The position numbers were made by a program, and so were the translations under genes. This document shows, piece after piece, positions 42,450-49,542 of a stretch of DNA of 64,000 nt. The notes under the pieces were generated by a model, which did not search any database, had not been told where the DNA came from, and saw nothing but the letters and a program-made list of their open reading frames with translations. Source of the DNA: Streptomyces tsukubensis (lineage in GTDB: Bacteria; Actinomycetota; Actinomycetes; Streptomycetales; Streptomycetaceae); the NCBI RefSeq assembly GCF_003932715.1, contig NZ_CP020700.1:7896501-7960500 (forward strand). The letters are read 5' to 3'. Numbering within the stretch: the first letter of the stretch is position 1; each line of letters opens with the position of its first letter.

Positions 42450-42950
42450 TCCACGCGGCACCGCACCGTGTCTGCCGCCTGCCGGGGTGGTCCAGCGTCG
42501 GTCGATACAGCCCAGCCAGGTGTCCTGGGCATCGGCCAGCGGCCGCTCCAGGGGCAGCGGGAGGAAGCGGCAGCCGAAGGCGAGACCGCTGTCCTCGCCG
42601 TCACCGCGCACCTGATGCACCCAGGTGTCGGGGGTGTCCGCGGGGACCCGGAGATAGAAGTAGGTGGTGCGCCGCGGCTGCCCCGTTCCGGGATGTGCCC
42701 GGTTCTCCGTGGCGATCTGCCGGACGACCACCGACCGGAGCCCCGTCTCCTCGAACACTTCGCGGAGCACCGCGTCCTCCAGGCTCTCGCCCGGCCGGAC
42801 ACCACCCGCGGGTACCTGGATCCCCGCCTCGGGCATGCCGAGGTGGTCGAAGACCAGCAGTCCGGGCTCGGCCCGCTGCCTGATCACATAGGCAGCGACG
42901 CGGATTCTGGGGCGAATCGTTCCGGCGTGGTCCGTCGCGGTATCCGTCAC
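42429..42950 (-). CDS. NUDIX hydrolase
   Basis: A 173-residue NUDIX protein. The box is GGVRPGESLEDAVLREVFEETGL (G-x5-E-x7-REVxEExG form, about residues 49-71) and is complete. It follows a first strand RIRVAAYVIRQRAEPGLLVFDHLGMPEAGIQVPAGG. The pattern resembles those acting on nucleotide-sugar or diphosphate substrates; exact target is unknown. The GTG at 42950 is selected; the long upstream open frame lies in a minisatellite. It converges on melC2. Confidence 0.88.
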   Translation of the reverse strand: MTDTATDHAGTIRPRIRVAAYVIRQRAEPGLLVFDHLGMPEAGIQVPAGGVRPGESLEDAVLREVFEETGLRSVVVRQIATENRAHPGTGQPRRTTYFYLRVPADTPDTWVHQVRGDGEDSGLAFGCRFLPLPLERPLADAQDTWLGCIDRRWTTPAGGRHGAVPRGRATASG

Positions 42951-43286
42951 GGTCCCATGATGATCAGCGAGCCGGGCGATCGGCCAGGGTTTCTTCGGAC
43001 AGAAGAACCGAATCCCTCCCACGCACCCGATTCCTCCCCTGTATTCGATCCCTCCGGCGAACCCGATCCCTCCGGCGAACCGATTCCTCCAGCGAACCCC
43101 GAACCCCGAACCCCGATCCCCGATCCCCGCTCGTCCGACAGCGCGCCCGCAGAGGCGGGTGCCTCCCGCCGGCCCTGCCGCCTCCGGCGGGCCCGGCCGC
43201 AGATCGGGCACACCGCATACTCTGCTCACAACTTTGTCCCATAACCTCTCCCGGGAGAGACAGGGCATGACGGTGAGGAGGCGGTA
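42951..43286. other. Intergenic region with minisatellite between NUDIX and EEP genes
   Basis: About 335 bases between divergent genes. The middle is the tandem repeat at 43046-43129; the rest includes a lower-GC part around 43210-43250 that may hold promoters. No gene is seen. Confidence 0.5.
43046..43129. repeat. Minisatellite: 17-18-bp units then 7-bp units
   Basis: Three imperfect copies of CGATCCCTCCGGCGAACC, with the last unit degenerating into GAACCCC and GATCCCC heptamers repeated two to three times each. Too short and irregular for CRISPR. Confidence 0.85.
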
Positions 43287-44120
43287 GTGCTCGGAAGGTG
43301 TACGAGGTTGCTCGCGGGTGCCATGACCGTGATCTGCATGGTGCTGATCGGGCCGAGCGCTCCGGGCGCCGACCTCATGGCGAGGCCACTGCCTCCCGAC
43401 GCGGTCAAGGACGTCGTACCGAACCGGGTCATGACCTGGAACATCTGCAACCCCTGCAAGGAGAGCAACGCCGGCCGGGCCGCGGAGATCGCGAAGTACG
43501 CACCGCAGGTCATCGGCCTGCAGGAAGCCTGCGTGCGGGACGTCGAGAGGATCCGGGAGTATCTGAGGAACCTCCACGGGCTGGTCTACCACGTCGAGTA
43601 CGGGATGGTGCTCCGCAACCGGGGGCGCTGCGGCGGAGCGCCCTGGAGCCCCGGGTCCTTCGGCCAGGCGATCCTCTCGGCGGCGCCGATGACGGACCGT
43701 GTGAACGTGGAGTATCCCGACGGCGGGTCGGAGGACCGCGGTTATATGGCGGTGACCACCACGGTGGGCGACCGGCCCGTCCGGGTCTTCAACACCCATC
43801 TCGCCCAGCGTCGTCAGGAGACGGTCCGGGCGGGCCAGACCCGGGTCCTCGCCGAAGAGGTCGCCCGGCACGGCCGGGCGATCGTGCTCGGCGACTTCAA
43901 CGCCGTGCCGGACTCTGCGGAACTGGCCGGAATATGGTCACTGGCAGTGGACACGGACCCTCAGTGCCACCCCGCGTCCACCGGTTCCTGCAAGCCGACG
44001 ACCGACTGGCAGAGCAAGTTCGACTACGTCTTCCTGCGGGGCATCGTTCCCCTCCGCCACGGTATGCACCCCTCGCCGTACTCGGACCACCATCTGCTCC
44101 ACGCCGACCTGCCCGCGTAG
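43287..44120 (+). CDS. Secreted endonuclease/exonuclease/phosphatase family protein
   Basis: A 277-residue exported hydrolase. The N-terminal signal is CTRLLAGAMTVICMVLIGPSAPGA. Catalytic motifs of the DNase I/EEP fold are VMTWNICN (Asn, about 50), IGLQEAC (Glu, about 79), FNTHLAQRR (His, about 173), AIVLGDFNAVPDS (Asp/Asn, about 200) and YSDHHLLHADL (Asp-His, about 268). It may be an extracellular nuclease, sphingomyelinase or other phosphodiesterase. The GTG start follows GAGGAGG. Cysteines (CNPC, CGG, CHPASTGSC) suggest disulfides. Confidence 0.9.
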   Translation: MLGRCTRLLAGAMTVICMVLIGPSAPGADLMARPLPPDAVKDVVPNRVMTWNICNPCKESNAGRAAEIAKYAPQVIGLQEACVRDVERIREYLRNLHGLVYHVEYGMVLRNRGRCGGAPWSPGSFGQAILSAAPMTDRVNVEYPDGGSEDRGYMAVTTTVGDRPVRVFNTHLAQRRQETVRAGQTRVLAEEVARHGRAIVLGDFNAVPDSAELAGIWSLAVDTDPQCHPASTGSCKPTTDWQSKFDYVFLRGIVPLRHGMHPSPYSDHHLLHADLPA

Positions 44121-44253
44121 CACCGGCCGGCCCGTGCGGTACCCGGCTCGCGGTGCCTGCCCGAGCCGCTACCGGAGCCGACCCGGCGTCTCCGTTCCTC
44201 ATTTCCCTTTCCCTGTTTCCGTTCCGCTCCTTCCGTGATCGGCAGCCCAGCAC

Positions 44254-44979
44254 ATGAGCGACAGCGCACCCGGATCCCGACCCGCGTACACCTGGACGTC
44301 CGCCACCGTGAACTCCCTCGGCGGACCGCTCCTCGTCTGCGAGGCCGACGCCTTCGCGCACTGGGGCGGTGCGGAACACGGTCCCGGCGGCGAACCGGAC
44401 CCCGCGTGCGACTACGGCAGGGCGCTCTCGGCCGTCGACGACGAGGAGACGGGCTTCATACGCTTCGGCGACCGCGGGGAACACAAGGGTCTCCTCTGGG
44501 ACATGGAGGGTGAGGGCACGGCCGAGGTCGCGCTCTCCGCCGATGGATTCCTGCTCCTGCGCTCGTGGCTGCCGCAGGGCGGCACCGCCGCACCGCGCAG
44601 GCGCGCCGCCGGGGCGTCCCCGGCAGAGGAGACGGAGGTGGGGGACCTGGAGCTCCCCGGCGGCCGTGTCGTCGTGGCGTGGGCGGCGGCGGGTTCCCGT
44701 GAGAACGACATCGGCTCGTTCGCGGATCCAGGGGAGAGAGCCGCGGCGCTCCGGGCCCTGGCCCGGCTGCACCCCCCGGTCCCGCTCCATCTCGACCACG
44801 TTCTCCATGTCGGCGCGCTGCTGTCGACCGAGCCGGGCATCTACCGCGTCAGCAGCGGATGGCACGAAGGAACGCGGGGCCGGTCCATGCCTGCGGAGGA
44901 GAGACACGGACCACCCCGGGCCGCGGGCGACGACGACTGGAGCTGCCTCTGGGTCCGCTTCTCCCGCCGCGGGCACTGA
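44254..44979 (+). CDS. Imm21-like immunity family protein (tentative)
   Basis: A 241-residue soluble acidic protein. The stretch NSLGGPLLVCEADAFAHWGGAEHG ... CDYGRALSAVDDEE (about residues 20-68) and GDRGEHKGLLWDMEGEGTAEVALSADGFLLLRSWLP resemble the Imm21 family (S-GGPLL-V ... W-G ... DY-RA). Imm21 proteins are predicted antidotes of polymorphic toxins. No toxin, WXG100 or T7SS gene is adjacent, so it would be an orphan. The ATG at 44254 has poor ribosome binding. Family call is from remembered pattern. Confidence 0.6.
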   Translation: MSDSAPGSRPAYTWTSATVNSLGGPLLVCEADAFAHWGGAEHGPGGEPDPACDYGRALSAVDDEETGFIRFGDRGEHKGLLWDMEGEGTAEVALSADGFLLLRSWLPQGGTAAPRRRAAGASPAEETEVGDLELPGGRVVVAWAAAGSRENDIGSFADPGERAAALRALARLHPPVPLHLDHVLHVGALLSTEPGIYRVSSGWHEGTRGRSMPAEERHGPPRAAGDDDWSCLWVRFSRRGH

Positions 44980-45001
44980 GCACCTCCCTGTGCCTGCATC
45001 C

Positions 45002-45024
45002 CTCCCGGCGCTTCCTGCCGGGAG
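45002..45024 (+). terminator. Hairpin after the Imm21-like gene
   Basis: 8-bp stem CTCCCGGC / GCCGGGAG with a 7-base loop, 23 bases after the stop. Confidence 0.5.
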
Positions 45025-45169
45025 CACGGTGACCGCAGGGCCTCCCTTCGGGGCGGCCCGGAGCAGACGCCGCGCGCCACCCGCCCGGCCGTGCCGAGGC
45101 CGGGGCGGTTCCCGTTCGTTCAGGGCCGTCGGAAGCGGCCCCTCCGGCCTGTCGCCCTCCGGTACCGGC

Positions 45170-46114
45170 TCAGCCGTCGGACCAGCGGACGGGGTGGCCG
45201 GAGGCGTCCGTGGTGAGCCAGGTGCCGTCACCGAGGAACTGAATGCCGCAGGGGTCGTCCGTACGCGCGTCGAAGGTGCCTCGGACCTGACCGGAGCGCG
45301 CATCGACGCGGTAGTGACGGAACCACTCCTGTTCGTCCTCTGTTTCGCCGAGGAGTGTGACGATGACCGTGTCGCGGTCCAGATAGCCGCCGCTCCACTC
45401 CGTATAGACGCTGTCCGGATCGTGCCCGAAGGCGTCGACGGTCAGGACGAACGCCGTATCGCCCTCCGGGTAGGTGTGGACGGCGGCGTTGAGCTGCTCA
45501 TGGTCGACCGTCAGGAAATGCCGGCCGTCGGGTGACAGGCCGATGAGGCAGCGGTCGATCCACGGATAGCGGAAGAGGTCCATCCGGTCGCCGGTCGTCG
45601 ACGCGCGGTAGACGACCGAGCCGTCCTGCCCCTCTCCCACGTCGAGAAGCACGTGATCGCTCTCCGGGTGCAGCAGTTGCAGACCGCCCTGCCCGGCGGT
45701 CTCCAGATCCGCCTGTGCGATCAGCGCGCCGGTCGCGGCGTCCAGCGCGGCCCACTGGTCGGGGCGGTCGCGGCCGGCCATGACGTCGGGCCGGTAGACC
45801 CAGACCACGAGCCCGTCCGCCGACAGCACACAACAGGGGTGGTGTCCGTACCGCTGGTCCGACTGCGGCTGGAACTCCCACCGCCAGACCGCGGTCCCGT
45901 CGGGCGTCACACAGACGACTGCATCGAGAGTCGTGTAGCAAGCGTGCCGAAGGTCCGTCGCAACGGCGGGGGAGACGACCTCGTCCCCGGCGGCCGGACG
46001 GCACATCACGACGGGTGACAGCACGCCACGGCGATCGGTGTCGAGGTCGTAGGCGCAGATATCACCGTCGACGAGCCGTGTGACGACCCGGCGGGGGCGA
46101 GTGGGGTGAACCAT
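45170..46114 (-). CDS. Beta-propeller-like protein of unknown function
   Basis: A 314-residue soluble protein without signal peptide. It has blade-like repeats: LVDGDICAYDLDTDRRGVLSPVVM, TTLDAVVCVTPDGTAVWRWEF, CVLSADGLVVWVYRPD, QWAALDAATGALIAQADL, LIGLSPDGRHFLTVDHEQ and HYRVDARSGQVRGTFDARTDDPCGIQFLGDGTWLTTDASGHPVRW. This is like PQQ/WD40-type propellers. It is convergent with the Imm21-like gene and 50 bases from the LysR gene. Role unknown; a protein-binding scaffold is most likely. Confidence 0.7.
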   Translation of the reverse strand: MVHPTRPRRVVTRLVDGDICAYDLDTDRRGVLSPVVMCRPAAGDEVVSPAVATDLRHACYTTLDAVVCVTPDGTAVWRWEFQPQSDQRYGHHPCCVLSADGLVVWVYRPDVMAGRDRPDQWAALDAATGALIAQADLETAGQGGLQLLHPESDHVLLDVGEGQDGSVVYRASTTGDRMDLFRYPWIDRCLIGLSPDGRHFLTVDHEQLNAAVHTYPEGDTAFVLTVDAFGHDPDSVYTEWSGGYLDRDTVIVTLLGETEDEQEWFRHYRVDARSGQVRGTFDARTDDPCGIQFLGDGTWLTTDASGHPVRWSDG

Positions 46115-46163
46115 GCCCAGGAGGTTAACCCCAACGGATCACCGGCTCCCCGGCCGTTCCGTG

Positions 46164-47084
46164 TCACGTCCGTTCCGTCCCGTTGGCGTGGGTGCGCCGA
46201 CGTGCGCCGACCCCCAGGACGTTCAGGAGGGCGAGGGTGGCCGGGCTCGGATTGAACCGGTTCCACGCCAGATACTCGACGCGCCGCGGACCGCCCACGA
46301 CCATGACCAGCGCCAGTTCGGGATTGCCGTCGACGAGGGGGCGGACGAACGCGGAGGGCAGCAGTGCCACCCCCAGTCCTCGGGCGATCAGCCGGGTGAT
46401 CAGCTCCACGACACCGGCCTCGTAGGCGACGTCACGGACCAGACCGGCGGCGGTGAACGCCAGGTCGGTCTGGTCCCGGGCGGGCGTACCGCGCATGAAG
46501 TCCACGAACACCTCGTCGGCGACATCGGCCAGCGCGACCCGTGCCGCCCCCGCGAGCCGGTGGCCCGCCGGGACGACCAGGACGTGTTCGTCGTCGTCGA
46601 GTACGAGGGCCTCCACCCCCGAGGGGCGCACCCCTTCCGGGAGACCGAGGAAGGCGATGTCGAGCTCGCCCCGCCGGATCGCCTCGGCCAGCTCGTCGCT
46701 GCCTCCTGCACGGAGTTGTACCCGCACATCGGGGTGCCGGGCCCGGTAGCGCTGGAGGAGTTCGGGTACGTCCACGGCTGCCGTGGTCACCAGCACCCCC
46801 ACCGCGAGGCGGCCCCGGACGATCCCGGCCGCGGCCGCGGCGTCGGCGGCGGCACGATCGGCCGCGGCCAGACACTCCCGGGCCCCGGAGAGGAACGCCT
46901 CCCCGGCGCTGGTGAGTTCGGTGCGGCGACTGGAGCGGGCGAACAGCCTCACGCCCAGCTCCCGTTCCAGATCCGCGATGCGGTGGCTCAGCGACGACTG
47001 GACCACGGAGCAGCGCTCGGCGGCCCGGGTGAAGTTACGGGTCTCGGCGACGGCGACGACGTACCGCATCTGCTGGAGGTCCAT
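46164..47084 (-). CDS. LysR-family transcriptional regulator
   Basis: A 306-residue LTTR. DNA-binding winged helix MDLQQMRYVVAVAETRNFTRAAERCSVVQSSLSHRIADLERELGVRLFARSSRRTELTSAG (1-61). The effector domain starts VRGRLAVGVLVTTAAVDVPELLQRYRARHPDVRVQLRAG. The start MDLQQM is chosen because the HTH begins there; upstream ATGs exist. It diverges from an NAD(P)-binding protein gene, and the intergenic region contains a perfect 7-bp inverted repeat, the usual LTTR arrangement. Confidence 0.93.
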   Translation of the reverse strand: MDLQQMRYVVAVAETRNFTRAAERCSVVQSSLSHRIADLERELGVRLFARSSRRTELTSAGEAFLSGARECLAAADRAAADAAAAAGIVRGRLAVGVLVTTAAVDVPELLQRYRARHPDVRVQLRAGGSDELAEAIRRGELDIAFLGLPEGVRPSGVEALVLDDDEHVLVVPAGHRLAGAARVALADVADEVFVDFMRGTPARDQTDLAFTAAGLVRDVAYEAGVVELITRLIARGLGVALLPSAFVRPLVDGNPELALVMVVGGPRRVEYLAWNRFNPSPATLALLNVLGVGARRRTHANGTERT

Positions 47085-47110
47085 CCGGCCATCGTTTCTG
47101 TTCATGGCTG

Positions 47111-47138
47111 TGATGACAAGCATGCTTTGGAGTCATCA
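47111..47138. promoter_or_regulatory. LysR-type operator candidate
   Basis: TGATGAC and GTCATCA are perfect arms 14 bases apart, with AAGCATGCTT, a 10-bp palindrome, inside the spacer. It lies 27 bases upstream of the LysR start in the divergent intergenic region. Confidence 0.65.
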
Positions 47139-47251
47139 ATGGTCGGACTCCAGACTGGGCCCCGTACCCGAAGTCACCTTCCACGACCGGCCGGTACTGC
47201 CCGTACCACCCGTACTGCACCCGTACTGCCCATACGACAAGGACGGACCTG

Positions 47252-47995
47252 ATGACCGAGCACGCAAACTCCGGTATCCGCACATCCACTGCCCCGAGGA
47301 CCGAAATGCCCATGAAGTCCCTGACCATTGCCGTACTCGGTGCCACGGGAATGGTCGGCAGCCGGGTGATCGCCGAAGCCGGTTCGCGCGGCCACCGAGT
47401 GCTCGCCCTGTCCCGTAAAGCCACCGGTGGCGATGCGGGCGTGATACCCGTACCGGTCGACGCCCACGACCCGCAGGCCCTCCGCGGGGCGCTCACCGGT
47501 TCCGCCGCGCTTCCGGTGCCGGACGCGGTCGTCGTGGCCGTCCGGACCGATCCGGTCGACCGGACGTTCCTGGTCGAGACCACCCGCACGGTCCTCGACA
47601 TCGCGGCGGAGCTGAAGATCCGGGTTCTCGTCGTCGGTGGTGCCGGGGCCCTGCAGAGTCCCGGAACTCCGGGGCTCCTGGTCGCCGACGACCTCGCCTA
47701 CGTCCCGGAGGAACTGCGGCCCGTCGCCGCAGCCGGGGTCGCCCAACTGCGGGCCGGACAGGCCCACGGTCACGCTGACTGGGTCTACCTCAGCCCGCCC
47801 GCCCTGCTCCAGCCCGGCGCCCGGACGGGTCGCTACCGCCGGGGTACGGACACCCTTCTCACTGCCGCCGACGGCCGGTCCTGGATCAGTGCCGAGGACT
47901 TGGCGATTGCCGTCGTGGACGAACTGGAGTCCCCCGGCCAGGACCGGCACGTCACGGTCGTCCACCGGGACCGGGAGGAGTCCCTGGCCGCCTGA
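47252..47995 (+). CDS. NAD(P)-binding Rossmann protein (atypical SDR / NmrA-like)
   Basis: A 247-residue protein whose nucleotide-binding start is LTIAVLGATGMVGSRVIAEAGSRGHRVLALSRK (about residues 24-56, GxxGxxG). Later strands are IRVLVVGGAGALQ and DWVYLSPPALLQPG, with SWISAEDLAIAVVDELE at the end, typical of NAD(P)H-binding epimerase-like proteins (YwnB/BVR-B type). The ATG at 47252 follows AAGGACGG; an internal MPMKSL start (near 47306) is possible. It is the likely target of the divergent LysR regulator, perhaps an oxidative-stress or quinone-related reductase. Confidence 0.87.
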   Translation: MTEHANSGIRTSTAPRTEMPMKSLTIAVLGATGMVGSRVIAEAGSRGHRVLALSRKATGGDAGVIPVPVDAHDPQALRGALTGSAALPVPDAVVVAVRTDPVDRTFLVETTRTVLDIAAELKIRVLVVGGAGALQSPGTPGLLVADDLAYVPEELRPVAAAGVAQLRAGQAHGHADWVYLSPPALLQPGARTGRYRRGTDTLLTAADGRSWISAEDLAIAVVDELESPGQDRHVTVVHRDREESLAA

Positions 47996-48480
47996 TGCGG
48001 CAACGGAACGGCGCCGGGAAGTCCGGCCCGGGTGCCTGCCCGGCCGGGGCCGGATCGGGTCCGGACTCCGGACCCGATCCGGCAATGACGGACGAGCTGT
48101 CGTTCTCCGGTTCCTGGGGCTGTCTTGTGGTGCTTCTTTGCCGGAGGAGGGGCCTTGTGGTTGTGGTCTGTGTTGTGGGGGCGTTGCTTGTGTTGGGTTG
48201 AATTCGGTTTGTTTGTTTCGGGGGTTGGGGTGTGGGGGTTAGGGGGTGTTGGGGGTTGGGGGGTGTTGGGGTGGTGTTTAGGGTTTGGGGGTGTGGTTTG
48301 TTCGTCATGTCGTTTGTGTCGTCTTTTTTGGGGGTGTTTGTGTTTTCGTGTTGTGGGTTGGGTTGGGTGTGTGCCGGTACTGGCTTCGGTGCAAGGGGTA
48401 GTGCCGGCGCTGGCGCCGGTGTGGGTGTGGGTGTGGGTGTGGGTTGGGGGGTGGTGTGGGGTGTTGGGGGTGAGGGTGGG
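47996..48480. other. Long G/T-rich intergenic tract with G-quadruplex potential
   Basis: From about 48127 the plus strand is almost all G and T. Runs of four to six G occur at short intervals between 48218 and 48298, with TTAGGG-like spacing. No gene is assigned. A (GGTGTG)n tract is at about 48419-48444. This region should hold the promoter of the hydrolase/PKS operon. Confidence 0.6.
48219..48298 (+). repeat. G-quadruplex-prone G-run cluster
   Basis: At least eight runs of four or more G separated by 2-8 bases, such as GGGGGTTGGGG and GGGGGTGTTGGGGG. The only C in the window is at its edges. Confidence 0.8.
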
Positions 48481-49524
48481 GTGGGTGTGGTGCGGGGGGT
48501 GGTGGGGTTTGGGGGTTGGTCGACGTGGTTTCGGGTGACGGGTGTGGGGTTGGGTTCTGGTTCTGTTGGGTCGGGTTCTGTTGGTTCGGGTTCTGGTTCT
48601 GTTGGGTCGGGTTCGGGTTCGGGTTCTGGTGTTGGTTCTGTTGGTGGTTCTGGGTTGGGTGTTGGTGGGTTGGGTTTTGGTGGTGGTGGGTCGGTGTTGG
48701 TGGTGGTGCATGGGGGTCCGGGGGCGACGCATGATTATTTGTTGCCGTTGTCGGTGTTTGCGTCGTGGGGTGTGCGGGTGGTGCATTACGACCAGTTGGG
48801 GGGTGGTGGGTCGTCGCGTGTTCCGGGTGTGGGTGCGGGGTTTTGGAGTCCTGAGTTGTTTTTGGAGGAGTTGGATAATTTGTTGGCGGGGTTGGGTGTT
48901 GATTCGGATTATGTGTTGTTCGGGCAGTCGTGGGGCGGGATGCTCGCGGCGGTGCATGCCGCCCGGCGGCCGGCGGGTTTGCGGGGTTTGGTGATTGCGA
49001 ATGCTCCGGTGTCGTATCCGTTGTGGCGGGCGGAGATGGAGGTGTTGCGGGCGGAGCTTCCGCCGGGTGTGGATGAGGTTTTACGCCGGCATGAGGCGGC
49101 GGGGACGACGGATGGTGAGGAGTATCAGGCGGCGATGGGCGTGTTTTATGGCCGTCATTTCTGCCGGCTGGATCCTTATCCGGGGCCGTTGATGGCCACG
49201 TTTTTGGAGATGCATAGTAATCCGGTTGTTTATCATGCGATGAACGGCCCGAATGAGTTTACGGTCACGGGGAGTTTGCGTGATTGGTCGGTGCGGGATG
49301 TCCTGCCGGATATCGAGGTGCCGACTCTGGTGATTTCGGGTCGTTATGACGAGGCTACTCCGGCTGCGGTGCGGCCGTTTCGGGAGTTGATCCCGTGTTC
49401 GGGCTGGACGGTTTTCGAGGATTCCAGCCATGTCCCGCATCTTGAGGAACCGGATCGGTTCGTGAGGGTGTTGGGCGGTTTTCTGGACTCGGTCGGCGCG
49501 ACCGCGCGCGACTTCTCACGGTGA
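48481..49524 (+). CDS. Proline iminopeptidase-family alpha/beta hydrolase upstream of the PKS (VinJ-like candidate)
   Basis: A 347-residue alpha/beta hydrolase. Family motifs are VHGGPGATHDYLLPLSVFASWGVRVVHYDQLGGGGSS, nucleophile elbow FGQSWGGML, ISGRYDEATP (Asp) and SSHVPHLEEP (His), with GSLRDWSVRD and NGPNEF typical of proline iminopeptidases. Between the N-terminal strand (STWFRVTG) and VLVVVHGGPG is a Gly/Ser/Val stretch of about 45 residues absent from the family. The GTG start at 48481 follows GGTGAGGG but is uncertain, since the G/T tract offers many GTGs. Codon use is odd: TTG leucines and T-ending codons are frequent. The stop is 18 bases before the PKS start. VinJ-type members remove an aminoacyl protecting group in macrolactam biosynthesis, so a pathway role is plausible. 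Confidence 0.85.
   Translation: MGVVRGVVGFGGWSTWFRVTGVGLGSGSVGSGSVGSGSGSVGSGSGSGSGVGSVGGSGLGVGGLGFGGGGSVLVVVHGGPGATHDYLLPLSVFASWGVRVVHYDQLGGGGSSRVPGVGAGFWSPELFLEELDNLLAGLGVDSDYVLFGQSWGGMLAAVHAARRPAGLRGLVIANAPVSYPLWRAEMEVLRAELPPGVDEVLRRHEAAGTTDGEEYQAAMGVFYGRHFCRLDPYPGPLMATFLEMHSNPVVYHAMNGPNEFTVTGSLRDWSVRDVLPDIEVPTLVISGRYDEATPAAVRPFRELIPCSGWTVFEDSSHVPHLEEPDRFVRVLGGFLDSVGATARDFSR
48551..48660 (+). repeat. GGTTCT/GGTTCG hexanucleotide microsatellite inside the hydrolase gene
   Basis: In-frame, irregular repetition of GGTTCT, GGTTCG and GTTGGG units encoding Gly-Ser/Val-Gly dipeptides. It creates the low-complexity insertion before the oxyanion-hole strand. Confidence 0.85.
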
Positions 49525-49542
49525 GTGGAGGCTGAACCGGCG

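Noticed and set aside
43046..43129. Possible CRISPR array
   Set aside because: Units are contiguous and degenerate with no spacers, and no cas genes are present.
48232..48480. Upstream start (ATG 48232) for the proline-iminopeptidase-like gene
   Set aside because: Would add about 80 residues translated from the G/T tract with Cys/Trp/Gly-rich nonsense; family homology begins after 48490.
47833..48957. A 374-codon minus-strand frame rich in Thr, Pro, His and Arg
   Set aside because: Low complexity caused by the G/T tract read on the other strand; no ribosome binding site or family match.
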